Both the position numbers and the translations under genes were made by a program. From assembly GCA_947359465.1 (NCBI GenBank), contig OX375873.1, forward strand, positions 41,512,437 to 41,576,436: a DNA stretch of 64,000 nt, written 5' to 3'. The DNA comes from Metellina segmentata (lineage: Eukaryota; Arthropoda; Arachnida; Araneae; Tetragnathidae). Every line of letters starts with the position of its first letter. The first letter of the stretch is position 1. Below are positions 35,930 through 46,845 of the stretch, piece after piece. The notes beneath the pieces were generated by a model that had not been told where the DNA came from, searched no databases, and saw only the letters and a list, made by a program, of their open reading frames with translations.

Positions 35930-37010
35930 TCATCAGTCCTGAGGCCTATTCTTCATGGAGAAGATCTTCCTACCCGAAACCAAAAACTAACTATAAAGTG
36001 ATATATTCAATTTCGTCCAAGGAAGATATGGGTGCACATAGAAATTCAGGATCCTACATACACTCTTAAACAAGCATCTCCTTATTGAGCAAAATGTACG
36101 GAACTATCTTGATCCAGACTTGGGTCTTTCCAAACAACAAGCTAAACTCTTTTCGGTTTTAGACTTCAAGAGTAGAATCTTCTAGCTAAGAGAACGCGTA
36201 TTTCTGCGTTCAGAAATAGTAATTGTGTTATACCTTTTCATATGAAATGTAGAATGCTATGTACTTGTGTGTGTGTTAAGACCTTCCAAGACTGATGACA
36301 GATTTAGCAATAGCTTAATTTCATAAGGAACATAGCCTATTTATCGACTCATCCAAGGTTAGTTTAAAAGCAGTTATTTTGTTTAACGGAGTCCAAAGGC
36401 CTTTAATTCCAGTTTTACAAGCAATAGGAATGACGGAGACATACGAAATTATGGGAGAAATATCGCTACAAAAAATATGACTACTTTAAATGGTCAATAT
36501 GAAGTAATCTAAAACTGATCCTCTCTTGCACGGATATCAAAGTGTCTTCAGCAAATTTTTTTTTTGTACTTAGGATAGTAGAACAATGGAAAAACTTCAT
36601 TCTGAGTTATTCTCAAATCTCTCATTAGTCCTAGAATGCTTTTAAAAAATTACCATCCACCATTTCATATAGAAGAAAGAATATAGAATAAAATTTCTAT
36701 TTCTGAACACAAAAACACTAGAACTCTAAGCTTAAAAGTTGTTCTACTTTGAAGTCTGAACTTAAAAGTTCAGCTCATTTGGAAAGACGTAGGTATAAAA
36801 CGATAAGGAGAAGACTGGGCTAAAAAGAGATGTTTTCATTCCTGGAGTAATGTTCGTCAGAAGCCTCTAGTTAAGTCGTCTGATGTTTTGCTTCCACTTC
36901 ATATCAAACTGGGACTTATGGAAAACTTGAAGGCCTTAAACCAATTTGGTTCAGGTTTCCTAAATTTAAAATAAAAATTTCCAAAGCTAAGTGATGCAAA
37001 ACTCAAGGAA
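35930..37010 (+). pseudogene. Decayed ORF of an arthropod repeat protein family
   Basis: Scattered plus-strand fragments with stops between: HSLFIDSSKVSLKAVILFNG and then FHFISNWDLWKT / LPLHIKLGLMENLKALNQFG in shifting frames. They resemble the EWRLFIDSSKxSLKAVLLHNG ... LPPLHIKLGLMKNFVKALDK family, highly repeated in arthropods and of unknown function, probably transposon-derived. Confidence 0.55.
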
Positions 37011-37035
37011 AGAATCTTTTTTGATTGTTTGTGAG

Positions 37036-37315
37036 CGAGTGCGGGATAATTCTGTGCTCGGATGGCAAAATGTTGTAACTCACTTTTCTCAAAAAATTGA
37101 GTAAAGTCCCATGGTTTGTTAATGTTAAGAAGGTGGCAAAAAGTCGTGAGTCTTTCTCAACCAGTTTATGAGAAAACAATGGTGGGAAAATGTAATATAA
37201 GTCGAAAATTACAGAACCACATGTTGAATCTTGAATCTTAAAATTGATGTCACGAAAAAAAATTATTTATAACGTTTGCCATCTGAGCGCAGAATTATCG
37301 TTTGCGCACGCATTG
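37036..37315. mobile_element. Short MITE-like inverted repeat
   Basis: gtgcgggataattctgtgct-cggatggcaaa at the left pairs with tttgccatctgagcgcagaa-ttatc...gcgcac at the right, about 280 bp apart. Confidence 0.5.
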
Positions 37316-37558
37316 AAATCTTAGCTCCGAAGACTTGAGAACCGTTAGCTGCATTTAATTTTTTCTTTAGACACCAATTGTGTGGCAACATTTAAAACGA
37401 TATCTTTCGAATTTGTGTCATCGTTGGAACTGTTTGCGAAATTAATTCTTTGGCTAAATGCGTCGATCTGTCATGCCTTAGTGCAAAATTTATACTCTCC
37501 GCATGGAATTATTATTTCATACCCATGGCATCTGTTAATGTGCATAGAATTTTGTAAA

Positions 37559-38190
37559 CTAGGGGGCCCGCCCCCTGCTCGCTAACGCTCGCAATCCTCA
37601 TTGGTTCGCTGCACGAACCTATGGACGCTTCGCTCGCATCAATGAAGACACGTGTCTTAGCAGAAGGAATTGCTTACAAAATATGATATTCCAAAAAAAT
37701 ATTTTTAAAATCTAAATTTGTTTGCTGTTTTTCAGAAAAGATATATACAGTACCTATGAAATCAGAATTCAAATGAGAACTTTGAGCAAATTTTGACTCG
37801 AAATGTGAGCGCTAATTTGGAAATTGAATACCCAGCATGTTGTTTGTGTGTACATTTACACCAGCACTCGAGCCACCCACGCTTTTTCATTGAGTTTGTT
37901 GTCGAAAGTTGCAGTGCACGCGTCTTGTTGAACAATAATTGCTGGCCCTGAAAAGGACCTTTTTTTAAATGGCTCTGAAAAGATCTTCCGCTTTCTTTGA
38001 TTTCTATTATTAACTGCAACAGCTCGACAAAAATTCCTTTTTTTTTTTCAATAAAATTTCATCTGATAACGCTATTAATTCAATTGAAGCGCGAGGCTTC
38101 GTGACGAACAAACAATCGTACAATGTTGCCAAAACGCGATAACAAATAACGTCTTTTTTGCGTGCCACGTAAGAGAATTATATCTATAGA
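37559..38190 (-). mobile_element. Helitron (family 2), copy 1
   Basis: Minus-strand 5' end A|TCTATAGATATAATTCTC and 3' end CAGGGGGCGGGCCCCCTAG|T: a GC-rich hairpin directly before CTAG, textbook Helitron. No Rep/helicase, so non-autonomous. Confidence 0.75.
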
Positions 38191-38238
38191 TAAATCATTT
38201 ACTTTAATTATACCGACCAGTTATTTGAATCTATAGCA

Positions 38239-39081
38239 CTAGCCGGGCTGCGCCGGCTATCGCTCGGCGGTGTGTAATAGTTCTTTTTTTTTTTAAACTT
38301 TTTTACACACCGTAATTAAACATGTTTTGATTTGTATATTTTATTTATTTTTATGAAACAAATCTTCATATCATTGCGTATTCAATCAAATATTTAAGGA
38401 AAGTTGGTCGAAATATACATATACCGCTACAAAATTACCCATGTCTAGTAATATTTAGCAGGAAATAGACATAACATTAAAATCTAACTCCTAAATAATA
38501 TTTCTGCAATAGGTAATATACCGGAACACATAATACAAACAAAAATAAAATTCCAATCCCTGAAAAAATACAAAATACTGAAAAAAAACAACACGTACGT
38601 ATCTATTCAAACGTGTTGAATTTCGACTTCCTGAATATATTGTGAAATAGAATAATGGGACAAAAAACTTTTCAACGATATTGACAAAGACAATAATGAT
38701 TTATTAACAAAAAGAACACATATTTATAATACTTGGGAATCCTCAAATATATCCGCAACATCTCGCAGTCAACTCAAATACCCAAACACGGAATTCTAAA
38801 TCAAATTAAAAAAGTAAACATTAATTCTGACGTGGCCAGATACCAGGTAGCAAAATTACGTTTAAATTACTTTCACATCAAAGGAAGAAATAAAAAGTCA
38901 GTTCAAACATAAATACTACAATTTAATTCCTTATTTTGCATAAAAATTGACCTCGGCTATTTGAAAACAGCAATAATTCAAAATATCTGGGTTGTTTTAT
39001 TTACGTTGATTGTTGCCATTCAACGATACATAAATAACGTCTATTTCTGGTCCACGTACGTTAGTGTTTTATATATATAGA
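38239..39081 (-). mobile_element. Helitron (family 2), copy 2
   Basis: 5' end A|TCTATATATATAAAACACTA with the same ...gacgttatttgt... subterminal block as copy 1. The 3' end AGCCGGCGCAGCCCGGCTAG|T has a perfect 6 bp stem. It lies 48 bp from copy 1 and ends 286 bp before the DYNLT start codon. Confidence 0.75.
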
Positions 39082-39367
39082 TAGGAATAGACACTGTCCT
39101 CAGATAAGGAAACAACTGAGTGATTCTGTTTTTACCATAAAGCTAAACAAGAAGCTCAACGCATAACAATCGTTAGCATCTGTGGCCAAAAAACGAACTT
39201 CTGGAGAACCACAGAGTAAACCTGCCGACCTCAAGAATCATAAATGCTCAAGAATGCCGAATGTCCAAAATATATTTCGTAAATTATCTGGATTTCTTTC
39301 CAGAAAACCTAGGAGCAGTCAGCAATGTACAATACAATTAGATAGGTTTCATCAAGATATTTTAACT
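39082..39367 (+). promoter_or_regulatory. DYNLT1: Probable DYNLT promoter / 5' UTR
   Basis: Unique-looking 286 bp between the Helitron end and the predicted ATG. It includes an open frame (from about 39167) in phase with the start codon, with an ATG at 39255. No clear TATA box belongs to this stretch. Confidence 0.35.
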
Positions 39368-39379
39368 ATGGAGGAGGAG
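39368..39379 (+). CDS. DYNLT1: Tctex dynein light chain exon 1 (predicted start)
   Basis: ATG GAG GAG GAG followed by GTATCA; joins exon 2 in phase 0 to give MEEEEQFPGDEV, like the acidic start of DYNLT1. The donor is weak. An in-frame ATG at 39255 (MPNVQNIF...) would add about 38 residues; start choice is open. Confidence 0.5.
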
Positions 39380-40048
39380 GTATCAAAGCAGATGGTATCC
39401 CTCGATGATGAGTGATTACCGCTGGTTTCTGCAGATATATGTATAAAAGAAAAAATGAACTACTAGTATGGGAAAACTAATATTAGTGAATAAATGTATA
39501 CATGTTTATTAAATACTTATGCATGCCTGCTCTATTTTTTGTTATTGTCTCTATGTTGACATGTGACTAGGGTGTCAATAACTTTCAAAACTGTAATTTT
39601 ATAGTTAGGAAGAAAAATAAATGCTGTAATAAATTGCAATTAGAAGCTTAGCTTTAATTTGGAATTTAGTAAAAAATGACATTTACTTCCACTTCCAAAG
39701 TGTGTAAATATTGCCCTGTATACATATTTCGAAATATAGCAATTGATAATAAACAAAAATTGTTCTTGCTGGAGATCGTTTTCAGTTACATTTAAAATCA
39801 ACACCCCAAGATTAGTTTAAAAAATCTTGTTTCATCCATGTTATGAAAAAGGCTTGAAATTGTTGACCAGTGGTATTTGAACGAAAACATATGTTGGAGT
39901 TTTTAATATCTGCTCCAATACATACAATGTGTAAATTGGAATTTGTATTATTCTAGGAACAGTTTCCAGGGGATGAAGTCACTAATATTGTGAAATCCGT
40001 GAGTATCCCAACAAATTTCTTTTTAAATTTTAGACTACTGGGACAAAT

Positions 40049-40091
<43 letters not shown>

Positions 40092-43000
40092 ATTATAGTG
40101 AGTTCAAGTATGGGGGACAATTTTTTCTATTATTCCCTCTATCTTTCTTTCTGGAAATTTTCTATCTAGGAATTAAACTGCTCAATACTTTTCGATTTAT
40201 ACAATGGAAATATTCAAGACCTGTAATGAGAATACACGCCATTGAAAAAACTTTCAAAGTTACGTGTGGAATTATGCATTGTTACTTATTACTCACAAAT
40301 TATTTAACAGTTTAGTTGTGGTTTTTTTTTTTTTTTTTTTTTTTTTGAGTAAAAAAAAAAACTTATTTATATCATTGTTCTATTTGGTGGCTTCCCACAA
40401 AAAATAATCGTTAAAAATAACTTAAGTTACGTAGTTGTTATTATATGCAACTCAATTAATTATTACATCCATGCTATTTTTATAGGTCATAACAGAGGTA
40501 TTTAACCAAGTTCAAGACGATTTTGTAGAATTGTTAGCGGATTTATGGACTACGACCATTGAAGAGAAAGTTTTATGGAATCTTTCAAAACTCAATAAAC
40601 CGTTCAAATTCATTGGTAAATACTCTTATGAATTTCGATGCGTAACAGTTTTTTTTTTAAAGCTCAGTGTATAAATAAAAAAAAAATTACTTTGAACTTA
40701 TTTTACCATTGCGTGGTACATTAAACGTTCGCCAGGAGAGATGTTATTAAAGGATGGAAGATGTAGTATCTGGTAATCAAGGCCACTAGACAGTGTTTAT
40801 CAACCTTTGCGATACCTCGACTATGTGTTGCCAATAGCCCCTTTGTGTTGCTGTAGTGCAACGCCAATTAATTACCTACCGCGACCCGATAAATTCTTTT
40901 TTATACGAAAGCCTCAATACCTTCCAAATTTTTCTAAAGTTAACACATTAAATTAGCATAAAATTATTACTTGTGTCATAATCATAAAGAGTTTCAGTAC
41001 ATTTATGTATAGGCATGTTGACAAATATAAAATTTCATTCAAATCAGTTACTACCAATCACATTGACAAAGTTAAATCCTGTGGAGTATTGTAGTTTCCT
41101 CAAGTCTACATCATTAAATCAGTTTGGACTGATTTCCAAAGGCATACCTCATTCCTATCACCAAAATTAGACCCGCTTCTCAGGTTCTTATCAAAATTTA
41201 AATTTGTAGACCTATTACTTAAAAAAAATCAGGTCTAGGATTTCGATACAAGCACTTACACACAACGATTAAATCCAGCAAAGAAATAGTACTCGGGAAA
41301 AAAAGATTTGAGATCCGGAGAGCTGTCTCGATCTTCAGTTTCAGTGGGCAAATGTTCTTTATAAATGAAATCTAATTCCCTTGATAATTAGTCACGACAT
41401 TGCTGAATTGATATTGTTGCTTAAGCATTCTGGATCTCAGCTTTTCGTTACATTCGAATATTCTTCTCAAAATATTTCAACTTTCAATATGTATTCATAA
41501 AATTGCTTTAAAAACGAAAATGACGAATTCCAGAACATCCTACAGCCCAGAATCTCTACTGTCATTAAAGGACGTGTTTGTCTGTTTCTGTATACTGTAC
41601 GCAGTGTTCTGCCGAATCTATAGCACTTACAATAATGAAATTTGGCACACATGTAGTACGAATTTTTCGCGATTTTTGTACATCGGCGGCCAAATTTTAA
41701 AATTTAATCTAGACCATTTAAAAATTAATTCAATAGTTTGCTTCACCATTCTTTCTTCACTCGGAATGTGATGCCACCCATACCTCGAATAAAAAAGGAA
41801 CGAAATTTGCGATTTTCGACCGCTGACGTCAGTTTCTGTAACCATACCAAATTTTCCGATTCTAGCTTGTTTTGATTTACGTTGTTGATAATATCCACTT
41901 CGAGGCCATCACGGCGTTGCATGTGGAGTTCGTTTGAGAAGCAAACCAAATGAGAATACGTAGCAATCACCAGGGGTTGGCGAGCAGTGGTCATGTTTTA
42001 TAAGGCCCGGTACCAGGCCACTGCCAGGCGGTTGAGATTGGATTGGATTTTGAATTTTATGGCACAAGGTCCTAAGCAGGATAAAAGGCCGTCGTGGCAC
42101 AGTGGGTGTGTCCACTGTGCTAGCAATTTTCGAGTTGCAGGTGGCGAAGGTTCGATTCCTGTCTGGTGCATTCCTACAGTGGTATATTGTTTCTGTGTCA
42201 CAAAAACTTTTATTGTGTGTACGTCTATTACCTGGTTTTGTATGTCTTGTACGTAGCATGGCCAAATATCACCTTTTCGCCTTAAAACACAGAACCAACC
42301 AAACTAAGTACGACAAACGCGTCAGTTGAGAAACGCTATACTAGAGGATGGACTCCAGTTGGCCTTCTTATAATCTTACTCGACTTTTATCATTACATAC
42401 TAGAGTTGAAGAAGTTTAAATAGAGTAGGTGTTCCAAATATCGCCTACCCAAACCTTTTCTCTATATCTCAGCCTACTGGGTTGGGAAATCAAGCTAGAA
42501 ACTAAATGAATATCACTAGGAACTATTCTTCTTTGGTTTCCAGTGATCATATACCTCCTTTGCTTATTTCAGTTTAAGTTAACTAGTAAAGTTTCCCAAG
42601 AGAATTTTCAAGAGTGGGGGTTCCTATTACTATCCACCAGGTGAAATTAGGAGCTACTGTTAAAAACGAGTTGCTAGTAGAGCATACATACTTACCTTTA
42701 GTATTTAATGTACTTTCAAGTCATATAAACGAAATTATGATTTGGAAACACTTACCTGTATATTCCCTGAATGGATTGGAGACAAAAATACGTTGGTTAC
42801 AGCCTCAAATACTTCAGATGCAATAGTGTTGTTGATATGACTGATAAGAAACTTGCCGGTGTGGCTACGTGTGGCAAACTCAGATGTCGCGCGTAGTAGC
42901 TTGCAAACATGGGTAGGCGATATTAAGCACAGGGACAATATTTGGAACACTTAAACCTACTCATTCATTCTTAAACTATTAATATTTAATTTTTAATTAG

Positions 43001-43389
43001 AATTTCTGAATATAGTGAAAAGTTTTTCCGTGAGTTCTTTTTAAAGGTTGTAATATAAATACTCTCCGCTCATTTGCGGAACGTTTTCAATGTTTGACAA
43101 ATAATTAATTTAATCCTTTTCTCAGCTACGTGTGCAATAATGCAGAGAACAGGAGCAGGTTTGAGCAGTGCCACATCATGTTACTGGGATAATACCACTG
43201 ATGGTATGGTTACTTAAGAAAATGTTTTTCAGAATCCTACAAACTGCACCTCAAATTCACCAAAAATTTCTCTGGAGAGTGTTGCATATTTTGTTTTAAT
43301 AGTATTTTTTATTTTCAGGAAGTTGTACCATTCGTTGGGAAAATTCTTTCCTGAATTGTATTGTAACAGTATTTGGATTAGCCATTTAA
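39368..43389 (+). CDS. DYNLT1: Tctex-type dynein light chain (DYNLT family), 5 exons
   Basis: Light chain of cytoplasmic/axonemal dynein that binds the intermediate chain and cargo. The joined exons give about 110 residues (vertebrate DYNLT1/3 are 113-116). Diagnostic stretches: DEVTNIVKS, LSKLNKPFKFIATCAIMQ, TGAGLSSATSCYWDNTTDG and IRWENSFLNCIVTVFGLAI, the terminal beta strands and C-terminal VFGLAI that define the Tctex fold. Phases are 0, 0, 1, 1 and all splice sites are canonical. Exon 1 is least certain. Intron 3 (2.5 kb) holds a Helitron-like fragment, a SINE and a MITE. The gene is divergent from EFHC2, starts 5.6 kb apart. Paralogue identity (DYNLT1 versus DYNLT3) cannot be settled by eye. 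Confidence 0.9.
39957..39998 (+). CDS. DYNLT1: Tctex dynein light chain exon 2
   Basis: Acceptor TATTATTCTAG, 14 codons EQFPGDEVTNIVKS, donor GTGAGT, phase 0 to 0. Matches the family's VVDEVSNIVKE helix. Confidence 0.85.
40049..40089 (+). repeat. (AT)n microsatellite
   Basis: About 19 AT units in DYNLT intron 2. Confidence 0.95.
40486..40615 (+). CDS. DYNLT1: Tctex dynein light chain exon 3
   Basis: Acceptor GCTATTTTTATAG, donor GTAAAT, phase 0 to 1. Encodes VITEVFNQVQDDF, LWTTTIEEKVLWNLSKL and NKPFKFI, aligning with QWTTxVVEQTLSQLTKLGKPFKYI. Confidence 0.92.
41553..42000 (+). mobile_element. Helitron-like 5' fragment (family 1)
   Basis: A|TCTCTACTGTCATTAAAGGA then the family block (tctatagcacttacaataat; atttggcacacatgtagta). 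The 3' end is not recognised before the SINE at 42086. In DYNLT intron 3. Confidence 0.5.
42086..42309 (+). repeat. SINE family C (tRNA-headed), copy 1
   Basis: Head ggccgtcgtggcacagtggg, box B aggttcgattcct, body ending agcatggccaaata...cgccttaaaac and an (AACC)n tail. Confidence 0.82.
42431..42952. mobile_element. MITE with ggttccaaatatcgcctaccc-type ends
   Basis: gttccaaatatcgcctaccc at the left pairs with gggtaggcgatatt...atatttggaac at the right (one arm has a 16 bp insertion). In DYNLT intron 3. Confidence 0.6.
43126..43203 (+). CDS. DYNLT1: Tctex dynein light chain exon 4
   Basis: Acceptor CCTTTTCTCAG, donor GTATGG, phase 1 to 1. Encodes ATCAIMQRTGAGLSSATSCY then WDNTTDG, nearly identical to the family core [27 protein letters not shown]. 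Confidence 0.95.
43319..43389 (+). CDS. DYNLT1: Tctex dynein light chain exon 5 (C terminus)
   Basis: Acceptor TTTTATTTTCAG; encodes GSCTIRWENSFLNCIVTVFG then LAI and TAA, the canonical end of DYNLT proteins. Confidence 0.95.
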
Positions 43390-43715
43390 GAATGTCCAGT
43401 CTTCTGTTATTGATATTAGTTGGATTTGTTCAAATGTTAATCAAATTTTTATTTCTTTTGTGTATTCATATATTTATATTTTATCGAGAGTAAAATATGT
43501 TTGCCGTTTCCCTTGGTTACTTCACTATGTTCGATTAATCATTGATTTATTTCTACTTTATGCAAGAAGAATGGCATTATATGTCCATATAGTGAATCGA
43601 AAAGTATTGAAGCATAAGCAATTTTTCATAATTTCTGAAAAAATGTGCAAATTTTTTTTCTTAAATTAACTCGTTTTTCGTTTTATAATATATCTTTGAA
43701 CTAAACAAGATTATA

Positions 43716-43948
43716 TCTGTACTATTATAAAAGGAAATGTTTCTCTGTGTTTCTGTAAGTATGTATGCACTGTCCTGAAGAATCTATGACACAAGAATGA
43801 AATATGGCACACAGGTAGTCCTACTTATTTTGTGTCCAGCCCTAATTTTAAAATTTAATGTAGAACTTTAATTAATTTATTGGAATTTAATTATTATTGT
43901 TTTCCTTAGAATGGAAACAATATAAAGAGATCACAGTTTCTAAATTTA
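43716..43948 (+). mobile_element. Helitron-like 5' fragment (family 1)
   Basis: A|TCTGTACTATTATAAAAGG, then gaaatatggcacacaggtag. Cut by the Tc1-like element at 43951; it may resume at 48202 and end at the CTAG|T near 48699. Confidence 0.5.
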
Positions 43949-45089
43949 TACTGTTTGTAAAAAATACACCATGAAGGAGTCATCAGAATAAATAAAATTT
44001 AACACACAAACGGCTTGTATTAGTACAAATAAATGAATAAATTTTCAAAAAACAAAAAAACAATATTAAGTGTCCAAAATTGGTATTTCCACGCGCTGCA
44101 ATAAGTGCTGCTATACGACGTGGCATGGAGTGAAACAGATATAGAATGTCTGCTTGTGGAAGATAATTTCATATTGTTTGTATGCGAACCCAAAGTTCGT
44201 CTTTTGAAGCTGTCTGACGCGGATCACGAGCGAGACGACGACCAACCAAATACCACATGTGATCAATAGGCGACATATCCGACGAATAAGCAGGCCAAGG
44301 AAGAAGTTGCATGTGTTGGGCTGAAAAGAAGTCTCGAACATTCCTTGCAACCTGTGGGCGTGCATTATCCTGTTGAAAGATAGCTCCAGGGATGCCTTGA
44401 AGGAAGGGAACGACTTCGGGCTTTAGCACTTCACGGACGTACCTGTTGCTATTCAGATTACCCTCAATTCGTAGCAGTTGAGATCGTCCATAATACGAAA
44501 TCGCACCCCAGACCTTAACTCCGAGTGTACGGTAGGGTGGGCCGAAAAACACTTTTTTTCGAAATCGCTATTCTAATAGTGCGAAAAGGGTTCTCTCTGG
44601 GTTCAATAAACACGGTGTAAAATATTTTTATGATTGGATAATATCTTCTGCCCCCGCATCGCACTTGAATTTTGGAAATTTGGGTAAAAATTGGCCATTT
44701 TTATTCGGCATAGGAAATATAATTATTTTCAATATTGCTATTCGAATAGTGCGGAAGAGGTGCCCATTGGGTTCAATAAGAAAGGAGTAAAATATTTTTT
44801 CGATCGAATAATATCTTCTGTTCTAGCATCGCAATTGAAATTTTGCTAATCTTGAAGAAAGTTGCACTTTTCTCGTCTTTTCATGCTCGCTGTAGGTTGA
44901 GTGACTTCCTTGACAGGAAGTGATAGGATGGTTGGGGGGTTCACAGTTCACATTCCTCTGCAGATATATCTGAAGTAGATTTAAATCTGGACATTTACAA
45001 ACTATCGACAGCGAACCATTTAACCTCTCTTACTGATCGTAAGTACAAACAATTAACTAACTCCGTTTCTGTCTAAATCATCACAAATG

Positions 45090-46845
45090 CATCTTGGCCT
45101 CCCTTCAACTGCTATGGTTGCCGACAGGTTTGGAGTCTCGTACAGACAATGTTGTGGCTTCAATTTCTTCAAGTGTTCTTCACGATGCCGGACTCATAAT
45201 TAGAAACAACTCAGATTTGGTGGTTGACAAAAACACACAAGCTTGCGAAGAGAAAGGCTAAAGTTAGAAAGGATTTAACATTTCAAGTTTTAAACCGAAG
45301 CTCAGGCTTTACCGTTGAAGGGGATGTATTTCGATGGTCGTAAAGATTCTACATTGATAGAGGAGAGAGTAGATACTAAAAGATACACGAGAAAAGCAAA
45401 AGAGGAACATTTATCTCTTATTGAAGAATCGGGTTCACGTTACATAACTCATTCGTGTCCATCATTTGGCACCGCAAAACAGATTGCCGCGACTATTATC
45501 GGATATTTTGAAGGGATCACAAGAGATCTTTCACAGCTTCTGGCAATTGGCTGTGACTGCAAATCTGTTAATACCGAATGGAAATCCGGTGTAATTCGGT
45601 TTTCGGAATTGAAACTTGGTAAACGTCTGCAGTGGGTAATATGTTTCCTGCATTTTAATGAACTAACTCTGAGGCATCTGTTTGAAACGTTGGATGCCCC
45701 AACAAATGGTCCAAAATCATATTTTGGAAATATTGGGAAGGCACTCCTTACATGCGAAACTTTGCCAGTGACAACTTTCGAAATTATTGACGGCGAGTTA
45801 CCAACAACTGATAGACGTGACTTAAGCAAGGATCAAATGTACTTACTAGAAATATATCAAGCGGTGCCATTGGGTAAGTGTTCTGATGAACAGGCTAGAC
45901 GCAGTCCTGGTCCATTATCACATTCACGCTGGCTAACAACAGCGAACAGAGTTCTAAGTATGTTAGTTCTCCAGATCCTTCTTTGAAGTTGAAACAAATC
46001 GCTGAATTTGTTATGAAAGTTTACACTCAAAACTGGTTTAATATAAAGTCTAAACATTAGATGAAAGATGGAGCTAACTAAGCATGTGTGGAATACTATT
46101 TCTAGAACCAGGTATTTATCTCAAGACCTCGCCGACCAACCGATCTAATGGTTAAGGTGTTGGCCTCTGAATCGGAAATTTCCTGGTTCGAATCCGGGTC
46201 AGGACATGGATCTAATTGTGCTGTCCTTTATTAAGGACATTGATGGTCCTCCCACTGGGTGCTCCTTCACAAGTGGCCGTAACTTCCGGCCTTGTAGAGG
46301 CCAATGATTAAGTTCATATGTGCCCGCCATTGGATAAAAAAGTCTCAAGACCTCAAGGACGTGGTTGATGGAGTAATGTGTATAAATTCGTTCTTTGCTC
46401 TTGTCTGAGTATGTTGAACGATGAAAGACCGCACATCAGAGAACTTGCTGCACGACGTATAATCTAGAGAGTCATCTTCTAATTTAAAGTCAGTACATGT
46501 ATTTCTCCCACCAAAACTGAATTTTGTAGCTGCTGACTATACGCGGAATTGATTGACTGGTCATCAATTACTATTAGTTATCCACCAATCCTCCGTGATA
46601 TATCCACTTCCGTATTTAGTTCCATTGTTCGTGATAAGAAAAATCCAGAATGTGACTTTGTTCACTTCCCATGTCACACACACAGGCAGTTGCCAAGTTA
46701 GTGACAGAAGCATCCGCTAAGGTTTATGGATTTCAATGTAGAGACGGGTTCATTAGATCCACATTCTTTTCTCGATTTATTATGCCTGAATTCGACCATA
46801 TGGCTGATTTCAAGCCTCTTCTTGCTGATGAAGTGTAAGTAAACT
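45090..46845 (+). pseudogene. Transposase-like protein of the long-TIR element
   Basis: Longest intact stretch 45315-45986: YFDGRKDSTLIEE, EEHLSLIEESGSRYITH, QWVICFLHFNELTLRHLF, TGPxSxxG-like GPKSYFGNIGKALL and GPLSHSRWLTTANRVL. This is a family common in hemipteran and other arthropod genomes, annotated as uncharacterised. The 3' part is frameshifted and split by a SINE; its end recovers LVTEAS...RDGFIRST...MPEFDHMADF. Confidence 0.75.
46131..46342 (+). repeat. SINE family B inside the transposase gene
   Basis: Head gccgaccaaccgatctaatg, box B ctggttcgaatccgggtcag, body cccactgggtgctccttcac. Exact duplication tctcaagacctc at 46119-46130 and 46343-46354. Confidence 0.9.

Noticed and set aside
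39071..39080. TATATATAG as DYNLT TATA box
   Set aside because: It is the 5' terminus of the minus-strand Helitron ending at 39081, shared with the copy at 38190.
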